Source: Candidatus Syntrophosphaera thermopropionivorans
Lineage (GTDB): Bacteria > Cloacimonadota > Cloacimonadia > Cloacimonadales > Cloacimonadaceae
Direction: 5' to 3'
Assembly (NCBI RefSeq): GCF_004353895.1
Contig: NZ_SMOG01000010.1
Span: 1 to 47,360 of the forward strand
DNA: 47,360 nt
In this document: one piece after another, positions 36,713 through 45,437 of the stretch
Position numbering within the stretch: position 1 is the stretch's first letter
How the letters are laid out: every line of letters begins with the position of its first letter
Program-made: the position numbers and the translations under genes
The notes under the pieces: model-generated
Told to the model about the DNA's origin: nothing
Database searches by the model: none
What the model saw: only the letters and a program-made list of their open reading frames with translations

Positions 36713-36894
36713 AATATCTCTTGGACACTGTAAAGAAAGTAAAAACTGGAAGTGTAATAATTGTTAACTCACTGTAATTTTTCTATACACCTGATTTAAT
36801 AATAAGAAATTCCTTGGAGTCAGAGTCTTTTAGAAGTTTAAAGTATATTATTTGGATTAAATAGATAGGAATCTAAAGAGCAGGAGTGTTAATT

Positions 36895-38382
36895 ATGGCT
36901 AATAGCTCGGTTCGTTTAAGATTTGCCAGTTTAACGGTTCAGGGTAAAAATCCCGCTAAGGTTAATAATGAGGATTATTGCGGTCATTTTCAAGGCAAGT
37001 ATGGTGACCTTTTCTTACTTTGTGATGGAATGGGTGGAGAAGCAGGTGGAGAAATTGCTTCTCGGATGGCAGTAGAAAGTATTAATGAATATTTTGAATC
37101 TCATTATATAGAAGGAGAAGAAAGTACTACCATTGCTCAAAGTGTAGAATATGCTCAATATAAGATAATTGAATACACCAAGCTAAATCCAGAAATGACG
37201 GGAATGGGCACCACTCTTGTACTTTTGCTAATTAAGGGAAATTCTTATTATTTTGCTAATGTTGGAGATAGTCGTATTTATCTTCGTCGTGGCGGTGCTT
37301 TATTACAACTTACCAAAGACCATTCTGAAGTTCAGAGAATGGTTGAACAAGGCTTAATTTCTCGTGAAGAAGCTGCTATTCATCCACTCAGAAATATTAT
37401 CACTCGTGCCATAGGTTCACCGAGTTATAGACCAGATATATCTGGACCCCATCTCTTGCAAGAAGGAGATGTCTTTTTGCTCTGCTCTGATGGCTTGACG
37501 GAATATGTTAAAGATGAAGAAATCTTGCAGCAATTATCTGAAGAGCCACAAATTGCCACTCATAATCTGGTTGATCTCGCTCTTCATCGTGGTGGTTTAG
37601 ATGATATCACTGTTCAGATTGTAGAAGTTCTTATTAGCAAGCCCGTAGTAATTCAAGAAGAAGTTCCTGCTTCCCATCCTAATCGGTTTTATCCTTCTCT
37701 TGCTCTCATCTTGACTATTGTAGTATTTTTAGTAGCTTTATTCTTGTACACTCAATCCTTGAAAAAGATACCTGAGTCCTCAAAAGTAGCTCCATTAGAT
37801 ACTTTGAAAGAGGAGACACTAAAAGAAGAAGAAACCATACCTCCTATTATAGAAAAGAAGGAACAAAGAGAAGAGAAATCCGTAACTGCTTTCACACAAT
37901 TAGATGAGAAAGCTATTGATGCAAAGCTCGGTGCAAGTGCTGCAAATGCTCATTTTCAGGAAGTTTTTAATAAAATGAGCGATAAAAAGACCCAGGCAAA
38001 GAACCTAAAATTCTTCTCTCAAACCAGAGATAATACAGTCATCTATATCCTGCCTGGTCAAACCATTTATCTTGCATATGGAATTCTGGGCACGAAAGCA
38101 GGATATAATATGAGCCAGGAACAGCTAGAAGCTCTTCTTGCTATCGCAATTGCCAGGTCTTCCGGTGATTCTAATCTTAATACGGAAAACTGGGAACAGG
38201 AACTCTTTGCTCCAGCGAACACTCCTTTAGATGAAGCTACCTGGAAAAAAGCTCAGGAAATCTATAGCAAATATGATAAAGCTAATGCCTCATCTTTATT
38301 TAATAGCACCAAGAGGTTTGGTAAATTCAAAACTCTTATAAGAACAGGTAAATATAGCATAGCTATAAATAAATCTCACTGA
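36895..38382 (+). CDS. PP2C-type serine/threonine phosphatase with membrane anchor and C-terminal domain
   Basis: 495 residues from the ATG at 36895. GGAG is eight bases upstream; a GTG at 36886 overlaps that ribosome site. The phosphatase domain (about 5-245) shows all metal-binding motifs: NNEDYCG, LLCDGMGGEAGGE, GMGTTLVLLLI, FANVGDSRIYL, LTKDHS, LLCSDGLTEYV and GGLDDITVQIVEV. One transmembrane segment follows at about 264-285, then a charged linker (ETLKEEETIPPIIEKKEQREEK) and about 150 residues without a recognised domain. It would reverse Ser/Thr phosphorylation by Hanks-type kinases; no kinase gene is in the window. The C-terminal part may sense a periplasmic signal. Confidence 0.9.
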   Translation: MANSSVRLRFASLTVQGKNPAKVNNEDYCGHFQGKYGDLFLLCDGMGGEAGGEIASRMAVESINEYFESHYIEGEESTTIAQSVEYAQYKIIEYTKLNPEMTGMGTTLVLLLIKGNSYYFANVGDSRIYLRRGGALLQLTKDHSEVQRMVEQGLISREEAAIHPLRNIITRAIGSPSYRPDISGPHLLQEGDVFLLCSDGLTEYVKDEEILQQLSEEPQIATHNLVDLALHRGGLDDITVQIVEVLISKPVVIQEEVPASHPNRFYPSLALILTIVVFLVALFLYTQSLKKIPESSKVAPLDTLKEETLKEEETIPPIIEKKEQREEKSVTAFTQLDEKAIDAKLGASAANAHFQEVFNKMSDKKTQAKNLKFFSQTRDNTVIYILPGQTIYLAYGILGTKAGYNMSQEQLEALLAIAIARSSGDSNLNTENWEQELFAPANTPLDEATWKKAQEIYSKYDKANASSLFNSTKRFGKFKTLIRTGKYSIAINKSH

Positions 38383-38436
38383 TAAAGCATTTGAGAGAGA
38401 TAAAGGTTTTTTAGATAGTAACCCCTTTATATAAAT

Positions 38437-38453
38437 AGCTAAATGGTTTAGCT
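38437..38453. terminator. hairpin between convergent genes
   Basis: AGCTAAA (38437-38443), TGG, TTTAGCT (38447-38453): a perfect seven-base stem at the stop codon of the minus-strand ATPase and 55 bases after the PP2C gene. It could serve both strands, but no T-run is present. Confidence 0.3.
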
Positions 38454-41002
38454 TAACTGAGTGCTTTTTTACCCTTTACTGCTTTATAGATTTCAAACCA
38501 GAGCACGCTAATGTTTCCTGCTAACAGGCAAACAATTAATTCCACTAAATTCAGTTTAGAAAGGTGAAAGATATTTATAACAGCAGGGACATTCGTAGCT
38601 AAAATCACAATGAAAAAGACACCAAGGATAAGATATAACATTGCTGGATTAGGTGTTTTGAGGATTTTTATCAGGTTCTTTTCCCAGGAACGATTAGTGG
38701 TTATGAGCATAAGATTGGAAAATACCATCGTGGTAAAGACCATAGCCCGATTTTTAGTTGGTGTTACACCGTTATTTAAATTCCAGAAATATATTAATGC
38801 CAAAACAACGAGTACCGCTAATCCCTGAAGCATACCTAAAATAACCATCTTTTTCCCAAAAAGAGGGGCATTGGGATCACGAGGGGGTCTATCCATTATA
38901 TCTTCTTCTTCCTTTTCCATTTCAAACACTATAGAACAGGCAGGATCAATTATTAATTCTAACAAAGCTATATGAACAGGATAAAAGATTAGCGGAAATT
39001 CAGTAAACAATGCCGGGATGATAGACATTCCAGAAATAGGTACATGTAGAGAAAAGACATAAGTGAAGGATTTGCGGATATTATCATATATGCGTCTTCC
39101 CATTCTTACACCACTCACGATGGAAGAAAAATCATCATCCGTAATCACAATAGCGGAGGCTTCACGAGCTACATCCGTTCCTCTTTGTCCCATAGCTATG
39201 CCTATATTTGCAGCCTTAAGAGCAGGTGCATCATTAACGCCATCGCCAGTCATAGCGACTACTTCGTTATTAGCTTTTAACGCTTGAACTATTCTTAATT
39301 TATGGGCTGGTACAACTCTCGCAAAAATGGTTACCTTCTTTACTTTCTCTTTTAGCTCTTCATTATCCATAGCATCCAATTCTGCACCAGTTATCACATT
39401 TTCTACATTTTTCAAACCAATCTGTTTCCCTATTGCTATAGCTGTTCCAACATAATCTCCAGTTATCATAATAATTCTTATTCCTGCTCTATAACATTCC
39501 TTAACTGCGGCAGGAACATTTTCCCGAATTGGATCTGCCAGACCAATGAGTCCAATGTATTGAAAATCAAAGCCAGACTGTTCTTCAGGTAAATTACCTT
39601 GATCAACTCTTGCCATTCCAACTCCTAAAACGCGCAATCCTTCTTCAGCCATTTGAGAGACTTTCTGCATTTCACTTTCTTTGGAAATAGAATCCATTTT
39701 ACATAAATCCAGAACTGTTTCAGGAGAGCCCTTCATAGCAACTATAAGATTATCTGAATTTCCTTCTTTCCATACATTTGTCATAGCTCTACAACTATCT
39801 GTAAGTGGATATTCCTTCACCAATTGCAATGCTTCATAATTTCCATAAAGGGAGGGAACAACATCTTTAACTGCTTTGTGAATAGCTCTTTCCATTGGAT
39901 CAAAAGGATCCTTCATACAGGCAAGCATACTGAAAAATAGCAAGTCTTGGTCCTTTTTATTGTCTCGTTCAATATCTTTAAGGGAAATAGAATGAGGATT
40001 GTCTAGTTCCCAAATCTTTTGCAGAGTCATTTTATTATAGGTAATAGTGCCAGTCTTGTCTGTACATAGAACAGTTGTTGCACCAAGATTTTCTATAGCT
40101 TGAGCTCTTCGTGCTAATACATTCTTTTTAGATAAACGCAAGGCTCCTAAAGCAAGGAAGACCGTAAGTATCACAGGAAATTCTTCGGGTAAAATGGACA
40201 TTGCTAAAGTTATACCACTGAGGAAGGCTTGAATCAAATCTTTACGAGTAAAATAGAAGGCAATTACCACTATGAGACATATAACCAAGCCTAAAAGAGC
40301 AAAGTTCTTTACCAGTTTATTAGTATCACGACTGAGTTTGGTCTTCTCCTCTTGCAAACCTTCTAATGATTTACCTATTTTACCTAATTCTGTTTTTGCT
40401 CCTGTAGCATAAACTTGAGCTATACATCTGCCACTTACTACTAAAGTGCCTGAATAAACACAGGGTAAATCATCTCCTCCAGGTTGAGGTGCATTTTCTT
40501 TACCATCCCACACTCTTTTACGAACTGGTACTGATTCTCCCGTTAATAATGATTCATCTACATTTAGCTGCTCATTTTCTATTATAAAAGCATCAGCCGG
40601 AACCCTATCTCCTTCAGCTAATATTATCAAATCTCCTACTACTACTTCTCTTCCGGGAATTCGTTTCTGTTCTCCATCTCTTATGACTAAAGCTCGTGGG
40701 CTGGATAGATTTTTAAGTGCTTCTAAAGCATTATCTGTTTTATGTTCTTGGACGATATCAATTGCCATTACCAGGATAACTGAACCGACCAGAACTAAAG
40801 CATCTTCCATATTTCCTAATATTAGATACAATACAGCACAGGAAACAAGAAGAATGAACATAGGTTCACTTAAAACACCCCAAATTATTTTGAATAAACT
40901 GCGCCGTTTTGAGGTGGGTAATTCATTATAACCATCTTTTTTCAATTTTGCTTCTGCTTCTGCTTGGGAAAGTCCCCGGTATTTAGAATTCAGTTCTCCC
41001 AT
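38453..41002 (-). CDS. P-type cation-transporting ATPase (P2 type, Ca2+-ATPase-like)
   Basis: 849 residues with AGGAG before the ATG. The cation ATPase N-terminal domain (YRGLSQAEAEAKLKKDGYNELP) is followed by the actuator TGES motif (LLTGESVPV). The phosphorylated Asp is in CTDKTGT at residue 315, and the hinge is MTGDGVNDAPALKAANIGIAMG. About ten membrane helices are visible. The M4 ion-site motif reads PEEFP and the M6 region IIDPACS. Calcium pumps of the SERCA group have PEGLP in M4, so calcium is not certain and another cation is possible. It is transcribed toward the PP2C gene; its own promoter would lie in 41003-41412. Confidence 0.88.
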   Translation of the reverse strand: MGELNSKYRGLSQAEAEAKLKKDGYNELPTSKRRSLFKIIWGVLSEPMFILLVSCAVLYLILGNMEDALVLVGSVILVMAIDIVQEHKTDNALEALKNLSSPRALVIRDGEQKRIPGREVVVGDLIILAEGDRVPADAFIIENEQLNVDESLLTGESVPVRKRVWDGKENAPQPGGDDLPCVYSGTLVVSGRCIAQVYATGAKTELGKIGKSLEGLQEEKTKLSRDTNKLVKNFALLGLVICLIVVIAFYFTRKDLIQAFLSGITLAMSILPEEFPVILTVFLALGALRLSKKNVLARRAQAIENLGATTVLCTDKTGTITYNKMTLQKIWELDNPHSISLKDIERDNKKDQDLLFFSMLACMKDPFDPMERAIHKAVKDVVPSLYGNYEALQLVKEYPLTDSCRAMTNVWKEGNSDNLIVAMKGSPETVLDLCKMDSISKESEMQKVSQMAEEGLRVLGVGMARVDQGNLPEEQSGFDFQYIGLIGLADPIRENVPAAVKECYRAGIRIIMITGDYVGTAIAIGKQIGLKNVENVITGAELDAMDNEELKEKVKKVTIFARVVPAHKLRIVQALKANNEVVAMTGDGVNDAPALKAANIGIAMGQRGTDVAREASAIVITDDDFSSIVSGVRMGRRIYDNIRKSFTYVFSLHVPISGMSIIPALFTEFPLIFYPVHIALLELIIDPACSIVFEMEKEEEDIMDRPPRDPNAPLFGKKMVILGMLQGLAVLVVLALIYFWNLNNGVTPTKNRAMVFTTMVFSNLMLITTNRSWEKNLIKILKTPNPAMLYLILGVFFIVILATNVPAVINIFHLSKLNLVELIVCLLAGNISVLWFEIYKAVKGKKALS

Positions 41003-41412
41003 ATTTTACTCCTATTAATAATCATTTTTTTAAAAAATTCTTTATCCGTCAAGCACATTTGGTAAGAAAGTAAATCCAAACTCATTGGGAAAAGCTGTAT
41101 AAATTATAATAAAAATATTAATAACCAAAGCCAGTTATTTGTATATTATCCTGAGAGTAGATAGTTGTATGTAGATAAGTTTAGTCTCCTATTCCCTTTT
41201 GCAGTTATGATTTCATAAAGATCTGAAATAAAAGTTGGAGGTTAATATTTTGTAAGTAATAAAGATAACTATTATTTAATAATAATTTAAATTTTATAGA
41301 ACAAATTAGGATGAGTCTTAATTTGTGTATTAAATCTCTATCTTCATATAAATAAAGATTTCTTTCTCTGAATTTCTAATTTTGCCGCATTTATGTAGTG
41401 CCAAGAAATAAA
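41003..41412. other. non-coding AT-rich gap
   Basis: No gene or clear RNA is visible. It must contain the promoter of the minus-strand ATPase gene and the end of the restriction-modification transcript, but I could not point to either with confidence. Confidence 0.4.
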
Positions 41413-42078
41413 TTATTGTATATTCTCTTCCGCAAGTATCAATTCTGGTTTATAAAGTCTACGATTATCTGAATTAAATTCATATTTCAAATCTATATCC
41501 AGGTTATAGGCATCTAATATTTTCCATCCTTTAGTTTTATAGACATTAAAATCATCTTCTCTATGGTCTTGATATATTTCAAAACACAATATAAAGTGAA
41601 TTCCAGAATGAGTTATCTTAAAATCCTTAGAAGGTGACAGATAGAAAGTTCTCATAGAGGTACTTTTATTTTTAATATTGTAACTTTTACACTCTAGATA
41701 ATGCCATTTATTATCAAGAACACAAAACTCTAAGTCAGGATAACCGGTACTTTTTTTCTTTCCTTGGGATGTAGAAGGTTTATCTGCCTTGTAATTGCAT
41801 TTTCGGAAAGCTTGAATTACATACTTTTCTATATCATTACCAACTTCATTGGCTCTCTTTCTCTTTATTCCCTTTTTATTAATTAGTTGGCAAGAAAGCC
41901 TGGCTATTGCTTTTAATGCTTCTAAGGTTTTTTTATGATTTGAATCATCTGGATTAAATTTCTCTACTTCATAACCAGATAAAATGTTTATAATTAAATG
42001 AAAAGGTAAATTTTTTAGAGGTTTTATGAATTCTTGAATTGCCATTTCAAGTTTCTTGGTATATTCATCGTTTCCCAT
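41413..42078 (-). CDS. probable type II restriction endonuclease, PD-(D/E)XK fold
   Basis: 221 residues from the ATG at 42078; an in-frame TTG at 42096 overlaps the GGAG that probably serves this gene. TGYPDLEFCV ... WHYLECKSY gives the PD...ExK active site (Asp115, Glu129, Lys131), with a helix before it carrying EVGNDIEKYV. The gene follows a DNA methyltransferase gene by 57 bases on the same strand, which makes it the candidate cognate nuclease. Recognition sequence unknown. A homing or repair nuclease with the same fold is less likely given the neighbour. Confidence 0.72.
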   Translation of the reverse strand: MGNDEYTKKLEMAIQEFIKPLKNLPFHLIINILSGYEVEKFNPDDSNHKKTLEALKAIARLSCQLINKKGIKRKRANEVGNDIEKYVIQAFRKCNYKADKPSTSQGKKKSTGYPDLEFCVLDNKWHYLECKSYNIKNKSTSMRTFYLSPSKDFKITHSGIHFILCFEIYQDHREDDFNVYKTKGWKILDAYNLDIDLKYEFNSDNRRLYKPELILAEENIQ

Positions 42079-42135
42079 AACTTTCTTTTTCTCCAAAAAT
42101 AGACATTATGACAAAATGCTATCATATTATCTGTT

Positions 42136-43389
42136 TTATTTTCTTAAAATAACAATCCGATTAGTATTAACACCTTTTAAATTATTAGTAACTCCCCATA
42201 TATTGGCTGTTTTAGTGAAATTTTGCTTATTGATCATTACTGCTTCTATATTAAATCCAACTTTCTGTGCTATGGATATAACATTATCTTCAAGTTTGAT
42301 CTTTCCTTTTTTAATCTCTCCAACTTCAAAAGCTATCATTCCATCAGGCTTTAGTATTCTTTTAAATTCAATAAAAGTATCATAGATAAATGATTCCCAT
42401 TCCTCTAATGATTTGGTTACGGTAATTTTTTTTGTGATTTCTTCCGTATTAATATTATTAAACCAGCATCTTAACCAATTATCTCTTGCATAATCAATTA
42501 CATCAAGAAATGGAGGTGAGGTTACAATCAATGAAATGGAATTATCTGCTATTTGAGGCGTATTACGAGCATCTTCTGTTAAAAATACAGCTTCTTTTGC
42601 AACGGAATGGAGGGTCCTTCTCTTTATATTATCTATATCTCGGAGCAAGCTTTGGGTTTTTATTAAGATAATATTTTTGGTGTTTTTATAAACCGGATAA
42701 CGATTAAAATTCTCGTTTAATTGCTTTTGCTTTTGAGGTGATATGGCTTGATTAGGAGGTAATGTATAAACTGAAAAGAAATTAGTTGAATGACCAGTAA
42801 GTCTATTTGTAGCAACCATTCTTATCCATCTATCAATGTGGTCCTCTTTACCAGATTCATATCTTTCAATTAAATAATTTTTTAATGATAATATCTCGCT
42901 TAAGGTTTCTTCCTGATAAAACATACTCAAATCTATATCTGATTTTAAATTCTTATAATAAGGAATTGTTTCTATTCTTTCATTTATTTCTGAATATCGC
43001 GGAATTTCAATGCGAGGTTGAGTCAGTATTTTACTCAGAGGATTAATATCGTTAGCAACTATGCGACGATTATTCAAAGCAGCTTCAATAATTGTAGTCC
43101 CCCTACCACTAAAAGGGTCATAAACTACATTACCTTTTTGAGTGAAATTACTGATAAAAAAGTATGGTAACTGAGGTTTGAAACAAGCTCTATAGGAGAT
43201 TTCATGAATGCTATTAGCTTTTCTTTGCTTGGATGTCCAGAATTCTCCTTCAATTATTATTATTTTTGTTTTATTCTGATATAACTTTTCCGAGATGATA
43301 AGCTGTTCTTCTACAAATAGATCAAGATTCATATCATTATAATATTGATTATTCTTAACCTTCTCAAGGAAACTATTATGCTCACTCAT
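42136..43389 (-). CDS. DNA methyltransferase (probable N4-cytosine or N6-adenine)
   Basis: 417 residues. The SAM-binding motif DPFSGRGTT lies at 91-99 with ANDINPLS after it, and the catalytic motif TSPPF lies at 290-294 with LDVIDYARDN after it. The order SAM motif, then about 190 residues, then catalytic motif is alpha-like. It is unlike the beta order seen in the other methyltransferase in this window. The intervening segment (about 130-270) would contain target recognition. SPP(F/Y) is commonest in N4-cytosine enzymes. The gene is upstream of the endonuclease gene on the same strand, so together they form a restriction-modification pair. Confidence 0.85.
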   Translation of the reverse strand: MSEHNSFLEKVKNNQYYNDMNLDLFVEEQLIISEKLYQNKTKIIIIEGEFWTSKQRKANSIHEISYRACFKPQLPYFFISNFTQKGNVVYDPFSGRGTTIIEAALNNRRIVANDINPLSKILTQPRIEIPRYSEINERIETIPYYKNLKSDIDLSMFYQEETLSEILSLKNYLIERYESGKEDHIDRWIRMVATNRLTGHSTNFFSVYTLPPNQAISPQKQKQLNENFNRYPVYKNTKNIILIKTQSLLRDIDNIKRRTLHSVAKEAVFLTEDARNTPQIADNSISLIVTSPPFLDVIDYARDNWLRCWFNNINTEEITKKITVTKSLEEWESFIYDTFIEFKRILKPDGMIAFEVGEIKKGKIKLEDNVISIAQKVGFNIEAVMINKQNFTKTANIWGVTNNLKGVNTNRIVILRK

Positions 43390-43624
43390 CTCTTATCTCT
43401 CATTGATATATTCTTTTATCCTATACTTTACTGATACTTTAAAAGCTTTGTTATGTCAAGAAAATTTATTAATTTTTAATTCACAACTTATTTATAAATT
43501 CGTTGTTAAAAAAGTATATTATAAAAGGGATGTAGGCTGTATCCTTTAATAAGAAAGGTAATATATAGATTGCTGATTGTGTCCATTATCAAAAGAAAGT
43601 AGTATGCTAAAAACAAAATTTTCA

Positions 43625-43653
43625 TTGACATTTATCAATCTCTTTAATGTAAA
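43625..43653 (+). promoter_or_regulatory. promoter candidate for the deacetylase gene
   Basis: TTGACA (43625-43630), 17 bases, then TGTAAA (43648-43653). The -35 is perfect and the -10 matches four of six bases. The predicted start is about 30 bases before the ATG at 43692. Confidence 0.4.
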
Positions 43654-43691
43654 AGATTTCGTAGCTTAGTAAGAACCAGGTAAAAAAAAAT

Positions 43692-44540
43692 ATGAATAAA
43701 GATCCAAAATCTATCTTCACAATTGATGTGGAAGATTATTATCATATTGTCAGTGACCGAGGAGTACCTCCAATTTCTGAATGGGATTCCTTACCGAGTA
43801 TTGTAGAAAGTGGTTTTTTAAAGTTACTGGATTTGCTTGATGTATATGAAGTTAAAGCAACCTGTTTCTTTTTGGGGTACATAGCCAAAAAATATCCTTA
43901 TCTGGTGAAAGAAGCCAGGACAAGAGGTCATGAAATTGCTTCTCATGGAATGTTTCATAGAGTGATAGCTCAAATGAGCAGAGAGGAATTTACGACTGAT
44001 TTACATAACTCTAAAAGCTTACTGGAAGATATTTGTTCAGAAGAGATTACTACATTTAGAAGTCCCAGTTTTTCGGTAACGGATGCCACACCTTGGTTTT
44101 TTGAATCACTGGCAGAGACTGGTTATATAGCTGATTCTTCAGTTTTTCCTGTAAAGCGAGATTATGGTGGTTATCAAATAGAACAGAAAAAGCCCTATTG
44201 GATAAAAACCGATAAGGGAAATATATGTGAATTTCCTATTTCGGTAGCATCGTTATTAGGGAAAGAACTTTGTTTTTTTGGAGGTGGTTATTTGAGATTT
44301 TTCCCTAAATGGGTTATTTTGTATATGCATAAGAAATTAGCTAACAAAGGAATACCTACTCTCTATTATATTCATCCCAGAGAAATGGAACCTCAACATC
44401 CTCGTTTAAAGTTGAATAAAAAGTCATATTTTAAATGTTATGTGAACTTAAAAACAGTCAAATCTAAGCTGGAAGCAATTCTTTCCAGGGGCGAATTTGT
44501 TACCTGTCAGCAGTATTTAGAGGAAATGAAGGATAGCTAA
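43692..44540 (+). CDS. polysaccharide deacetylase (NodB-like with DUF3473-like C terminus)
   Basis: 282 residues. It shows FTIDVEDYYHI with the catalytic and metal Asp near residues 12-15. SHGMFHR is the metal-binding histidine pair, and FRSPSFSVT replaces the usual RPP motif. The C-terminal part (CEFPISVASLLG, GGGYLRFFPKW, YYIHPREMEPQHPR) is that of the XrtA/PEP-CTERM-locus deacetylase subgroup. It would remove N-acetyl groups from a surface polysaccharide precursor. The next gene begins directly after its stop. No other exopolysaccharide genes are in the window. Confidence 0.87.
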   Translation: MNKDPKSIFTIDVEDYYHIVSDRGVPPISEWDSLPSIVESGFLKLLDLLDVYEVKATCFFLGYIAKKYPYLVKEARTRGHEIASHGMFHRVIAQMSREEFTTDLHNSKSLLEDICSEEITTFRSPSFSVTDATPWFFESLAETGYIADSSVFPVKRDYGGYQIEQKKPYWIKTDKGNICEFPISVASLLGKELCFFGGGYLRFFPKWVILYMHKKLANKGIPTLYYIHPREMEPQHPRLKLNKKSYFKCYVNLKTVKSKLEAILSRGEFVTCQQYLEEMKDS

Positions 44541-45185
44541 ATGCGGGAAAATAAAACGGAATCCTTTTTTGATAAATATGCCAGTGATTTTAACGCTATT
44601 TATGGAAAAGGAAATGGATTGATACAGCGTTTTATAAATAGATGGTTTCGGCAATCTATATTTATCCGGTTCCAAAAAACTATGGAAGCCTGTAAACCTT
44701 TGGAAGGGAAAACAATTCTGGATGTAGGTTGTGGTCCTGGGATGTATGCAATATCTTTAGCTAAAGGATCACCTTCTTTGGTTTATGGTATTGATTTTGC
44801 TCCTTCTATGATAGATATAGCCAGAAAAGAGGCAATAAAAGCAGGTGTGGAACATATTTGCAAATTTGAAGTTGCAGATTTTTTTGACTTACCAGAGGAT
44901 ATTAAGTATAACTATTTGATTTTGATGGGTTTTATGGATTATATGGAAGATCCTCGTAAAGTTATTGAGAAGACTTTGAAACTGGCTACTGATAAAATCT
45001 TATTTAGTTTTCCTTCAGACAAGGGTTTTTTAGCCTGGCAACGAAAAATCCGTTATAAATTTAAATGCCCTTTATTTCTTTATAACGAAAAACAATTACA
45101 AGAACTTTTTTCTAATATCCCCTCCTGGCATTGTACCATAGAAAATATAGGAAGAGATTTCTTTGTTACTCTGGAACATATGTAA
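44541..45185 (+). CDS. class I SAM-dependent methyltransferase
   Basis: 214 residues, with its ATG immediately after the TAA of the deacetylase gene, so the two are coupled. Motif I is TILDVGCGPGMYAISLAKG, followed by YGIDFAPSMIDIARKEA and FEVADFFDLP. The C-terminal third (KILFSFPSDKGFLAWQRKIRYKFKCPLFLY) has no recognised target-binding signature. By context it may methylate a sugar or lipid in the same glycan pathway, but ubiquinone-type and small-molecule targets are equally possible. Confidence 0.82.
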   Translation: MRENKTESFFDKYASDFNAIYGKGNGLIQRFINRWFRQSIFIRFQKTMEACKPLEGKTILDVGCGPGMYAISLAKGSPSLVYGIDFAPSMIDIARKEAIKAGVEHICKFEVADFFDLPEDIKYNYLILMGFMDYMEDPRKVIEKTLKLATDKILFSFPSDKGFLAWQRKIRYKFKCPLFLYNEKQLQELFSNIPSWHCTIENIGRDFFVTLEHM

Positions 45186-45389
45186 ATCAGATAAAAATAT
45201 TAAAGGTTTTGTCTATTATAAGCTGTCTAAACTAAATAAAGAAGGTTTTGCCTCTTTGTATGCATATCAATAATTAGCTAAGCTTTTTGCCTAAATATGG
45301 AAAGGAACCTATAAATAGATTTTTGGACTTGACAGGGTTACAAGGCTGTATAAAAGGATTTTAAATTAAAAAGGAAAAAATATCATTAA

Positions 45390-45403
45390 TCTAATTAATT
45401 AGA
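45390..45403. promoter_or_regulatory. 14-base perfect palindrome upstream of the HTH-methyltransferase gene
   Basis: TCTAATTAATTAGA is identical to its complement and ends 34 bases before the ATG at 45438. A TTGACA (45329-45334) lies further upstream with a poorly spaced -10 (TATAAA, 14 bases). The palindrome is a candidate operator for self-regulation by the helix-turn-helix part of the gene product. Confidence 0.4.
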
Positions 45404-45437
45404 CTCCAAGATAAATAATGATTTTAGAGAGTTTATT

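Noticed and set aside
43536-43559. Hairpin AAAGGGAT...ATCCTTT between the divergent methyltransferase and deacetylase genes
   Set aside because: It needs a bulge, has weak pairing and no T-run, so it was not counted as a feature.
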